DNA from: Solirubrobacteraceae bacterium
GTDB taxonomy: Bacteria > Actinomycetota > Thermoleophilia > Solirubrobacterales > Solirubrobacteraceae
Direction of reading: 5' to 3'
DNA: 12,510 bases
Assembly (NCBI GenBank): GCA_025928415.1
Contig: JAICJK010000026.1
Coordinates: 1-12,510, forward strand
Shown: piece by piece, positions 6,808-12,510 of the stretch
How positions within the stretch are numbered: the first letter of the stretch is position 1
How the letters are laid out: each line of letters opens with the position of its first letter
Made by a program: the position numbers and the translations under genes
Notes under the pieces: model-generated
Databases searched by the model: none
What the model was told of the DNA's origin: nothing
Seen by the model: only the letters and a program-made list of their open reading frames with translations

Positions 6808-7386
6808 TCAGTCGTGGCTGAGCGGCTCCTCGCCGTCGCCGGCCGCGCGCCTGGCGAGGACGTAGGCCAGGTCCGAGGCGCGGTTGAGGTAGGTCATCAA
6901 GGCCGCGCCGAGCGGCACGCCCGCGTCGCGCGCGGCGACCAGGTTGCGCTCGGCCCGGCGCACGAAGGTGCGCGCGAGGTCCAGCGCGGCGGAGGCCGGC
7001 GTGGCGCCCGGGACCACGAAGGCGGGGCGCAGGGGCCGCTCGGCGACCAGCCGGTCGATGCGCTGCTCGAGCGCGGCGGTCATCTCCGCGGTCACCTCCG
7101 AGATGCCGGGGACCAGGCGGTCGCGGGCGCGCGGGTTGGCCGCGATGTCGGCCGCCGCGACGAACAGCCCGCGCTGGAGGTCGAGGACGATCGCCCGCAG
7201 GTCGTCGTCGTCGTCCAGCGCGGCGCGCGCCAGGCCCAGCGCGGCGACCGCCTCGTCCAGCGTCCCGCAGGCCTCGATCACCGGGTCGGCCTTCGACACG
7301 CGCCCGCCGAACAGTCGCCCGGTCGTGCCGTCGTCCCCGGTCTTGGTGTAGATCGGCGGCTCCCCGCCGCCCGGCGTCGCGCTCAT
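6808..7386 (-). CDS. PduO-type cob(I)alamin (corrinoid) adenosyltransferase
   Basis: Enzyme of 192 residues that transfers adenosyl from ATP to cob(I)alamin to make coenzyme B12; cytoplasmic, usually a trimer. The ATP-binding N-terminus IYTKTGDDGTTGRLFGG (12-28) is followed by RVSKADP and GTLDEAVAALGLARA, then the family motifs FVVPGATPASAALDLART (123-140), RRAERN (143-148) and TYLNRASDLAYVLAR (165-179). This is a complete PduO-fold protein of typical length, unrelated to the CobA and EutT folds. The ATG overlaps the stop of the upstream flavin reductase as ATGA. A run of five aspartates (58-62) is encoded by five repeated GAC codons. Adenosylcobalamin would serve an enzyme such as methylmalonyl-CoA mutase, none of which is in the window. 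Confidence 0.95.
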   Translation of the reverse strand: MSATPGGGEPPIYTKTGDDGTTGRLFGGRVSKADPVIEACGTLDEAVAALGLARAALDDDDDLRAIVLDLQRGLFVAAADIAANPRARDRLVPGISEVTAEMTAALEQRIDRLVAERPLRPAFVVPGATPASAALDLARTFVRRAERNLVAARDAGVPLGAALMTYLNRASDLAYVLARRAAGDGEEPLSHD

Positions 7387-8165
7387 CGCGCCTCGCCGGC
7401 CCGCGGCGCCGCGCCGGACCACGGCTGCGGCTCGGCGAAGAAGACCTCGGTGTGCACGGCCGCCCGGCGCGCCCCGAGCGCCTCGGCCGCCGCCGCGCAT
7501 GCCGTCACGAAGCCGGGGGCCCCGGCGGCGAACACCTGGTGATCGGCGAGCCCGTCGCCCAGCGCGGGCAGCAGCGCGGGGACCCGCCCGTGCGGCGGCG
7601 GCCCCGGCCCGCGGGTCAGCGTGCGGATGAAGCGGAAGGACGGGTGCTGCTGCTCGAGGCTCGCGAAGCGCTCGCGGTCGATCACGTCGGCCTCGGTGCG
7701 CGCCGAGAAGACGAGCGTCAGCGACGAGCGGGCGCCGGCGCGCAGCGCGGCCTCGACCAGCGCGCGGATCGGCGCCAGCCCCGACCCGGCGGCCAGCATG
7801 AGGCGCGGCGCGGCCGACGCCGGGTCGTCGACGAACGAGCCGTAGGGCCCCGACACGCTCACCTCGTCGCCGACGCGCAGGCGCTCGTGGACCCACGCGC
7901 TCGCCTGCCCCCCGGGGACGCGCGTCACCAGCAGCGAGAGCTCTCCGCCGGGGCGCGGCGCGTTGGCGATCGAGTACGAGCGCGGGGCCACCGCGCCGTC
8001 GCGGTCCTCCAGCAGCACGTACTGGCCGGGAAGGTAGGCCAGGCTGCCGTCCAGGGGCCGCAGGAGCAGCTCGGCGATCGTGGGCGTGCGGGGCTCGAGC
8101 GCGATCACGCCGTAGGGCTCCTCGAAGCCGAGCGGCTCGGGAACGACGGCCGCGCCGTCAGCCAC
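7383..8165 (-). CDS. FAD/NAD(P)H oxidoreductase of the ferredoxin reductase fold, without an iron-sulfur domain
   Basis: Flavin reductase of 260 residues. The beta-barrel FAD domain (about 15-112) has PGQYV (46-50), the flavin motif RSYSIANAP (62-70) and GPYGSF (106-111). The NAD(P)-binding domain (about 120-245) has AAGSGLAPIRALVEAAL (125-141) and ends HTEVFFAEP. The usual Cys before the GxP motif of plant-type reductases is Ala here (FAAGAPGF), and there is no 2Fe-2S ferredoxin domain. The start is uncertain. GTG at 8165 gives the usual domain start but has no clear ribosome site of its own; it overlaps the stop of a 14-codon ORF as GTGGCTGA. A TTG at 8237 would add 24 unusual residues. The ATGA overlap with the adenosyltransferase suggests it reduces corrinoid for that enzyme, which is inference. 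A general flavin or ferredoxin reductase is possible. Confidence 0.9.
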   Translation of the reverse strand: MADGAAVVPEPLGFEEPYGVIALEPRTPTIAELLLRPLDGSLAYLPGQYVLLEDRDGAVAPRSYSIANAPRPGGELSLLVTRVPGGQASAWVHERLRVGDEVSVSGPYGSFVDDPASAAPRLMLAAGSGLAPIRALVEAALRAGARSSLTLVFSARTEADVIDRERFASLEQQHPSFRFIRTLTRGPGPPPHGRVPALLPALGDGLADHQVFAAGAPGFVTACAAAAEALGARRAAVHTEVFFAEPQPWSGAAPRAGEAR

Positions 8166-8202
8166 GCCGCCGCGCCCGTCGCATGATCGCTCGTGGGGCC
8201 AT
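8158..8202 (-). CDS. Possible 14-residue arginine-rich leader ORF before the flavin reductase
   Basis: A short frame, MAPRAIMRRARRRG, begins with ATG at 8202 behind a GGAGG-like site (CTGGAGGC directly upstream). It ends in TGA at 8158-8160, inside the sequence GTGGCTGA that contains the likely GTG start of the reductase (8165). The layout fits a leader peptide whose translation delivers ribosomes to a start with no good site of its own. It may be chance, since GC-rich DNA is full of arginine codons. No homologue is known to me. Confidence 0.35.
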   Translation of the reverse strand: MAPRAIMRRARRRG

Positions 8203-8259
8203 GCCTCCAGCGTTGTCCCCCGGCCCCGGCTTTGCAAGTCGCCATAGGGTGGGCAGGGG
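8203..8259. promoter_or_regulatory. Short divergent promoter region
   Basis: Only 57 bases separate the minus-strand leader ORF from the plus-strand GH15 gene, so both promoters must lie here or overlap coding sequence. On the plus strand TAGGGT (8245-8250) matches the actinobacterial TANNNT -10 pattern and would start transcripts a few bases before the ATG at 8260, giving an almost leaderless message. No good -35 box is seen. The assignment is tentative. Confidence 0.3.
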
Positions 8260-10080
8260 ATGACGCTCCGAGATCCACAGGCCGCCCCGGCGCGGGTCGA
8301 CGGCTACGCGCCGATCGGCTCCTACGCGGCGATCGGCGACGGGCGGACGGTCGCCCTGGTGGCGCTCGACGGGTCGGTCGACTGGCTCGCGCTGCCCGAG
8401 CTCGACTCGGCGAGCGTGTTCTGCGGGGTGCTCGACGCGCGGCGCGGCGGGCGGTTCGCGCTCGCGCCCGACGACCCCCACACCGTCGCCCGGCGCTACG
8501 TGCCGGACACCAACGTCCTCGAGACGGTGTTCTCGACGCAGGGCGGCAGCGTGCGCGTGACCGACGCGCTGACCCTGCCGGACGAGGGGTTCGGGCCCCT
8601 GCGCGAGCTCTCGCGCCGCGTCGAGGGCCTGACGGGCAGCGTGGCGATGTCGTGGAGCGTCGAGCCGCGCTTCGGCTACGCGGGGCGCGCCACCACGCTG
8701 GCGTGGCGCGGCGGGACGCCGGTGGCCGCGGCCGGCGGCGATGCGCTGGCCGTCTGCGCCTTCGACGCGGGCCGCCCCGACCTCACCGCCGGGGCGATCC
8801 GCGGACGGTTCGAGGCGCGCGCCGGCACGCGCGCGCTGGTCGCGCTCTGCGCCGCCCACCAGGAGCCGCTCGTGATCCCCACGCGGGACGAGCTGGAGGC
8901 GCGGCTCGACGCGACCACGGCGACCTGGCGGACCTGGACGGACTCGCTGCACTGCTCGGGGCCGTGGCGCGACGCGATGGTGCGCAGCGCGCTCGCGCTG
9001 AAGCTGCTCGTCCACGCCGCGACGGGAGCCGTCGCCGCCGCGGCGACGACGTCGCTGCCCGAGGAGCTCGGCGGCGAGCGCAACTGGGACTACCGCTTCT
9101 GCTGGGTCCGCGACTCGGCGTTCACGCTCAACGCGTTCCTGCAGTTCGCCTGCGGCCCGGAGGCGCAGGCCTACTTCTGGTGGCTGATGCAGGCCTCCCA
9201 GCTCACCCACCCGCGCCTGCGGGTGCTCTACCGGCTGGACGGCGGGGCGCGCGCGCCGGAGCGGGCGCTGCCCCTCGACGGGCACCGCGGCTCGCGCCCG
9301 GTGCGGATCGGCAACGCGGCCGCCGGGCAGCTCCAGCTCGACACCTACGGCGAGCTGCTGCAGACCGCCTGGCTGTACGCCACCACCGGGCACCGGATCG
9401 ACCGCGACGTCGCCCGCCGGCTGGCCCGCATGGCCGACCTCGTGTGCCGCATCTGGCGCCAGCCGGACGCCGGCATCTGGGAGGTCCGCAGCGCGCCGCG
9501 CCACTTCACCCAGTCGAAGATGATGTGCTGGGTCGCGCTGGACCGCGCGCGCGACCTCGCCGGCCGCGGGCTGATCCCCGGCCGCCACGCGGGCCGCTGG
9601 TCGGCCGAGGCGCAGGCCATCCAGGAGTTCATCGAGACCCGCTGCTACTCGCCGCGCCTGGGCAGCTACACGCGATCGGCCGACTCCGAGGAGCTGGACG
9701 CGAGCCTGCTGCTCGGCGTCCTGCTGTCCTACGGCGACGTCGCGACCGAGCGCTGGGCGGGGACGATCGAAGCCGTGCGCCGCGAGCTGGGCGACGGCCC
9801 GCTCGTGCGCCGCTACAGCGGCGAGGACGGGCTGGCCGGGTCGGAAGGCGCGTTCCTGGCCTGCTCGTTCTGGCTGGTCGAGGCGCTCGCCCGCGGCGGG
9901 CGGGTGCGCGAGGCCGCGGACCTCATGGACGAGCTGGTCGGCCTGGCCAACGACGTCGGCCTCTACGCCGAGGAGATCGACGCGGCCACCGGGGCGCAGC
10001 TCGGCAACCTCCCCCAGGGCCTCAGCCACCTGGCGCTCGTCAGCGCGGCCGTGGCGATCGAGGGAGCGACGCCGCGATGA
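8260..10080 (+). CDS. Glycoside hydrolase family 15 protein (glucoamylase/trehalase-like)
   Basis: Enzyme of 606 residues, the usual length for bacterial GH15 proteins, which cleave glucose from alpha-glucans or split trehalose. The N-terminal beta-sandwich domain opens with YAPIGSYAAIGDGRTVALVA (16-35) and DGSVDWLALP. The (alpha/alpha)6 barrel contains GERNWDYRFCWVRDS (272-286) and DAGIWEVR (403-410) with the likely general acid Glu408. GLYAEEID (567-574) contains the base (Glu571 or Glu572), and LGNLPQGLSHLAL follows. Both catalytic positions are kept. There is no signal peptide, so it probably acts inside the cell on trehalose, glycogen fragments or maltooligosaccharides. Mycobacterial members of this type are trehalases, but specificity cannot be read here. 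The ATG at 8260 has an AGGGTGGG stretch upstream or may be near-leaderless. Its stop overlaps the next start as ATGA. Confidence 0.95.
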   Translation: MTLRDPQAAPARVDGYAPIGSYAAIGDGRTVALVALDGSVDWLALPELDSASVFCGVLDARRGGRFALAPDDPHTVARRYVPDTNVLETVFSTQGGSVRVTDALTLPDEGFGPLRELSRRVEGLTGSVAMSWSVEPRFGYAGRATTLAWRGGTPVAAAGGDALAVCAFDAGRPDLTAGAIRGRFEARAGTRALVALCAAHQEPLVIPTRDELEARLDATTATWRTWTDSLHCSGPWRDAMVRSALALKLLVHAATGAVAAAATTSLPEELGGERNWDYRFCWVRDSAFTLNAFLQFACGPEAQAYFWWLMQASQLTHPRLRVLYRLDGGARAPERALPLDGHRGSRPVRIGNAAAGQLQLDTYGELLQTAWLYATTGHRIDRDVARRLARMADLVCRIWRQPDAGIWEVRSAPRHFTQSKMMCWVALDRARDLAGRGLIPGRHAGRWSAEAQAIQEFIETRCYSPRLGSYTRSADSEELDASLLLGVLLSYGDVATERWAGTIEAVRRELGDGPLVRRYSGEDGLAGSEGAFLACSFWLVEALARGGRVREAADLMDELVGLANDVGLYAEEIDAATGAQLGNLPQGLSHLALVSAAVAIEGATPR

Positions 10081-10559
10081 GCGTGTGGGGCGCGCTCGCC
10101 GGCGGGTTCGCGGGGACCCTCGTCCTGACCACCGCGCTGCGGGCGGGCAACGAGCTGAACCTGACCCGCATGGACCTCCCGTTCCTGCTCGGCACCGCGT
10201 TCTCGGACGACCGCACGCGCGCGAAGGCGATCGGCTACGTCCTGCACTTCCTGGTCGGGATGGGCTTCGCGCTGGTCTACTACGCGATCTTCCTGGCCGT
10301 CGATCGCAGCGGCTGGTGGCTCGGAGCGGCGTTCGGCCTGGCGCACGGGCTGTTCTCCGGCACCGCGCTGGTCAACACGCTGCTGCCGCTCATCCACCCG
10401 CGGATGGGCACGCCCTCGACGACCGCGCCGTCGGTCGCCCTGCTCGAGCCGCCTGGCTTCATGATGCTCAACTACGGCGTGCAGACGCCGCTCGTCAGCC
10501 TCGCCGCCCACGTCGCGTTCGGCACGCTCGTCGGCGGCTTCGTCTCTCTGGCGGGCTGA
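10077..10559 (+). CDS. Four-helix integral membrane protein, function unknown
   Basis: Small membrane protein of 160 residues with four predicted helices at about 4-22, 52-74, 80-104 and 137-158, joined by short loops. It has no signal peptide, Cys pair or metal-site motif that I recognise. Distinct segments are NLTRMDLPFLLGT (28-40) and a proline-rich loop LIHPRMGTP (105-113), followed by LLEPPGFMMLNYG (122-134). These look like conserved family positions rather than random membrane sequence; I recall similar uncharacterised actinobacterial proteins but cannot name a family. The ATG overlaps the GH15 stop as ATGA, so the two are translationally coupled. The frame remains open far upstream through the GH15 gene, but that stretch is only the shadow frame. 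A transporter or anchoring role would be a guess. Confidence 0.88.
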   Translation: MSVWGALAGGFAGTLVLTTALRAGNELNLTRMDLPFLLGTAFSDDRTRAKAIGYVLHFLVGMGFALVYYAIFLAVDRSGWWLGAAFGLAHGLFSGTALVNTLLPLIHPRMGTPSTTAPSVALLEPPGFMMLNYGVQTPLVSLAAHVAFGTLVGGFVSLAG

Positions 10560-10569
10560 GACGCCGGCC

Positions 10570-11124
10570 GTGCCGCAGCCGGCGATCTTCACCATCGGGC
10601 ACTCCACCCGCCCGCTCGCCGACCTGCTGGCCCTGCTGGGCGCGGCCGGCGTGGAGCGGCTCGTGGACGTGCGCAGCGTGCCCCGCTCGCGCCGCAACCC
10701 GCAGTTCGAGGGCGACGCGCTGCAGCGCTCGCTGCCCGACGCCGGCATCGCCTACCGTCACGCCCCGGCGCTGGGCGGCTTCCGCCGCGCCCGGCGCGAC
10801 TCCCGCAACGCCGGGTGGCAGCACCCGTCGTTCCGGGGCTACGCCGACTACATGGAGGGTCCCGAGTTCGCGGCGGCGCTGGCGGAGCTGGAGCGGGAGG
10901 CCCGCCACCAACCGACGTGCGTGATGTGCGCCGAGGCGCAGTGGTGGCGCTGCCACCGGCGCCTGATCGCCGACGCCCTCGTCGTCCGCGGATGGCGGGT
11001 CGCGCACCTCGGGCTGGGCGCCGCGCCGGCCGACCACGAGCTGACGCCCTTCGCGGTGGCCGACGGCACGACGCTCAGCTATCCCCCGGCTCAGACGGAG
11101 CTGCGGATCGACCCCGCCCGCTAG
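10570..11124 (+). CDS. DUF488 family protein
   Basis: Protein of 184 residues of the DUF488 family, whose biochemical role is not established. It starts with FTIGHSTRPLADLLALL (7-23), then VDVRSVPRSRRNPQF (32-46), the LGGFR motif (68-72), and the C-terminal signature CVMCAEAQWWRCHRRLIAD (117-135) containing Cys117, Cys120 and Cys128. These positions are typical of the family, and the length is normal. The start is a GTG at 10570, 10 bases after the membrane-protein stop; the ribosome site is weak (GAGACG). It is cytoplasmic, with no signal or membrane segment. It lies third in the apparent GH15 operon, though a functional link to sugar metabolism is not evident. Its TAG stop shares the four bases CTAG with the stop of the convergent transporter gene. 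Confidence 0.93.
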   Translation: MPQPAIFTIGHSTRPLADLLALLGAAGVERLVDVRSVPRSRRNPQFEGDALQRSLPDAGIAYRHAPALGGFRRARRDSRNAGWQHPSFRGYADYMEGPEFAAALAELEREARHQPTCVMCAEAQWWRCHRRLIADALVVRGWRVAHLGLGAAPADHELTPFAVADGTTLSYPPAQTELRIDPAR

Positions 11125-11840
11125 ACGGCCGCGCCCACCAGCGCTCCGATCCCGGACGTGACCGCCATCGCCGCGGCGCCCCACACGAGCACGCGCGTCG
11201 CGGCGCGCACGCGCAGCGCCCCGCCGAGCCGGGCGCCGAGGTCGCCCAGCAGCGCCAGCGCGGCCAGCGTGACCGCGATGCACGCGGGGATCCGGGCGCC
11301 GGCCGGCGCGATGGCGACGGCGAGCAGGGGCAGGACGGCGCCGGCCGAGAACGACAGCGCCGAGGCCCAGGCGGCCTGCAGCGGCTGGGCGCGGCGCTCC
11401 TCGTCGAGGCCGAGCTCGTCGCGCGCGTGCGCCTCCAGCGCGTCATGGGCCGACAGCGCAGCGGCGACCTCGCTCGCCAGGCCCGCCGTCAGGCCGCGCC
11501 GCTCGTAGATGAGGGCGAGCTCGCGCAGCTCGCCCTCAGGATCGTCGTCGAGCTCCCGCTGCTCGACGCGCAGGTCGGCGAGCTCGGTGTCGCGCTGCGA
11601 GCTGACCGAGACGTACTCCCCCGCCGCCATCGACAGCGCGCCCGCCGCCAGGCCGGCGATGCCCGCGGTGACGATCGCCGTGCCCGACGCCCCCGACGCC
11701 GCGACCCCGAGCACGAGGCTCGCCGTCGACACGATCCCGTCGTTGGCGCCCATGACCGCGGCCCGCAGCCAGTTCGAGCGGCCGCTGAGATGCAGCTCGG
11801 AGTGCGACGCGCCGCGGGGCATCGCCTGCAGCATGCCCAT
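11121..11840 (-). CDS. VIT1/CCC1-family iron/manganese transporter-like membrane protein
   Basis: Membrane protein of 239 residues of the VIT1/CCC1 family, known for moving Fe2+ or Mn2+ across membranes. The N-terminal signature NWLRAAVMGANDGIVSTASLVLGV (23-46) is followed by TM2 with ALSMAAGEYVSVSSQRD (68-84). A cytoplasmic, Glu-rich metal-binding helical region comes next (about 85-150, including ELRELALIYERRGL), then three C-terminal helices (about 155-177, 183-205 and 213-237). Five helices match the family. The start is ATG at 11840, with in-frame ATGs at 11834 and 11822 also possible; no strong ribosome site separates them. The frame stays open through the upstream hemerythrin gene, which I reject as coding. 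It starts 14 bases after the hemerythrin stop, so the two are probably cotranscribed. Direction of transport and metal are inferred from the family. Confidence 0.93.
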   Translation of the reverse strand: MGMLQAMPRGASHSELHLSGRSNWLRAAVMGANDGIVSTASLVLGVAASGASGTAIVTAGIAGLAAGALSMAAGEYVSVSSQRDTELADLRVEQRELDDDPEGELRELALIYERRGLTAGLASEVAAALSAHDALEAHARDELGLDEERRAQPLQAAWASALSFSAGAVLPLLAVAIAPAGARIPACIAVTLAALALLGDLGARLGGALRVRAATRVLVWGAAAMAVTSGIGALVGAAV

Positions 11841-11854
11841 ACGGGCTGCCGCGC

Positions 11855-12319
11855 TCAGTGCGCGTGCGCGTGGCCGCCGACCGCGGCGACGCGGCGCAGG
11901 ACGCGCTCGGTGGCCTCGGGGGCGGCGTCGAAGGCCGCCATCTGGATGTCCTCCTCCTTGGCGAAGTGCACCGCGATCAGCGCGTGCAGCCCGTAGAGCG
12001 CCGCCTGGAGCTCGTCGGCGTCGGCCGCGTCGGCGGCCTCGAGCCGCTGGACGTACGCGACGATCGCCGCGTGGTCGTGGATCATCGGCTCCGCGGCGGC
12101 GGGGAACCCGACGAGGGCCGCCCACTCCGGGTACAGGATCTCCTCCTCGACCGCGGCGTGCGGGAGCAGCGTGCCGCGCAGGAACTCGAGCATCCGGTCG
12201 CGCAGGAGGTCGCGCTCCTCGTCGGAGAGCCGCGGCATCTCGCGCGCGGCCAGAGCGAGGTGCTCGATGTGCTCGACCAGCTCACGATGCTCGTCGCGCA
12301 GGGGCTCGGTGGGGCGCAT
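11855..12319 (-). CDS. Hemerythrin-like HHE domain protein with a His-rich tail
   Basis: Small cytoplasmic protein of 154 residues predicted to fold as a four-helix bundle holding a non-heme di-iron site that can bind O2, NO or iron. Likely ligands are visible in order: His11 and His17 (DEHRELVEHI), His54 and Glu58 (LLPHAAVEEEILYP), His81/His83 (IHDHAAI), and His118 with Glu122/Glu123 (AVHFAKEE). This is a full HHE set. The C-terminus ends GGHAHAH, which may bind additional metal. The start is ATG at 12319 because AAGGAG lies 6 bases upstream; the open frame reaching 12433 has no support. It leads the operon with the VIT1-like transporter, suggesting a shared iron or oxidative/nitrosative-stress role. 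Which small molecule it binds is not determined by sequence. Confidence 0.92.
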   Translation of the reverse strand: MRPTEPLRDEHRELVEHIEHLALAAREMPRLSDEERDLLRDRMLEFLRGTLLPHAAVEEEILYPEWAALVGFPAAAEPMIHDHAAIVAYVQRLEAADAADADELQAALYGLHALIAVHFAKEEDIQMAAFDAAPEATERVLRRVAAVGGHAHAH

Positions 12320-12510
12320 GATCGACTCCTTCTCGTTCGCGGTGACCGAGCTTCCCAGCGGGCGGGGCGGCCCACGACCGTAGAAGGCCGCACCCGGGGC
12401 GGGACGCAGCCGCACTCGTCCTCCGGGATGCACCGACTCCGCGGCCGGGCTCCCACCCAGGTCCCCACGGTCATGGGATGGACGCTGGGGGGCCGCTGCT
12501 CGAAGCTTGC
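12320..12510. other. Upstream region of the hemerythrin gene to the window edge
   Basis: About 190 bases with no gene I can support on either strand. It should carry the hemerythrin/VIT1 promoter, but I see no clear -10/-35 pair, operator or terminator. Open frames here lack ribosome sites and family motifs. Confidence 0.5.
12326..12331 (-). promoter_or_regulatory. Ribosome binding site for the hemerythrin-like gene
   Basis: AAGGAG on the minus strand, 6 bases before the ATG at 12319. It fixes the start of the 154-residue protein. Confidence 0.85.

Noticed and set aside
8182..8237. TTG start at 8237 for the flavin reductase
   Set aside because: No ribosome site precedes it and the added residues do not resemble the domain start. 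It remains a minor possibility.
8166..8260. Cobalamin riboswitch ahead of the reductase-adenosyltransferase pair
   Set aside because: The upstream gap is too short for the roughly 200-base element, and I see no B12-box-like sequence.
8158..10029. 623-codon minus-strand frame opposite the GH15 gene
   Set aside because: A shadow of the GH15 gene. Only its last 14 codons, with their own ATG and ribosome site, are kept as a possible leader ORF.
1..12510. tRNA, rRNA, CRISPR array, insertion sequence or phage genes
   Set aside because: No tRNA-like cloverleaf, spaced direct repeats, transposase motifs or terminal inverted repeats were found by reading both strands.

Overview
The window is very GC-rich, has almost no third-position A or T, is densely packed and uses GTG/TTG starts. 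Most long open frames opposite the real genes are side effects of that composition. Gene content (ETF:quinone oxidoreductase, PduO-type adenosyltransferase, NarL-type two-component pair, bacterial GH15 enzyme, DUF488, hemerythrin, VIT1-like transporter) fits a high-GC actinobacterium. My best guess is the Thermoleophilia/Solirubrobacterales side of the phylum, but that is inference from gene flavour, not a marker gene. I found no RNA gene, mobile element or CRISPR array. I count twelve supported protein genes plus one possible short leader ORF.

Left region (14-6606, all minus strand, read right to left): a 99-residue protein of unknown function, an electron-transfer-flavoprotein:quinone oxidoreductase (ETF-QO), an alpha/beta hydrolase, an acyl-CoA dehydrogenase, a NarL/FixJ response regulator and a soluble PAS-GAF histidine kinase. 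The unknown gene and ETF-QO overlap by ATGA, as do the regulator and kinase. The dehydrogenase and ETF-QO are the two ends of one electron path: acyl-CoA to FAD, then ETF (not in this window), then ETF-QO, then the quinone pool. The two-component pair starts only 45 bases after the dehydrogenase and may sense or control this metabolism.

Middle region (6808-8202, minus strand): an FAD/NAD(P)H oxidoreductase of the ferredoxin-reductase fold without an iron-sulfur domain overlaps by ATGA with a PduO-type corrinoid adenosyltransferase. This suggests the reductase supplies reduced corrinoid. A 14-codon arginine-rich ORF with a good ribosome site ends inside the likely GTG start of the reductase. 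Starting 58 bases from that ORF, and divergent from it, a plus-strand group (8260-11124) encodes a GH15 glucoamylase/trehalase-like enzyme, a four-helix membrane protein (ATGA overlap) and a DUF488 protein.

Right region (11121-12319, minus strand): a hemerythrin-like HHE protein with a histidine-rich tail, followed 14 bases later by a VIT1/CCC1-family transporter. Its stop codon shares the palindrome CTAG with the stop of the convergent DUF488 gene.

The points most worth checking are the ETF-QO that keeps only three of the four cluster cysteines and is coupled to an unknown small protein, the reductase-adenosyltransferase pair with its possible leader ORF, and the regulator pair behind the acyl-CoA dehydrogenase. 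None proves a new system from sequence alone.
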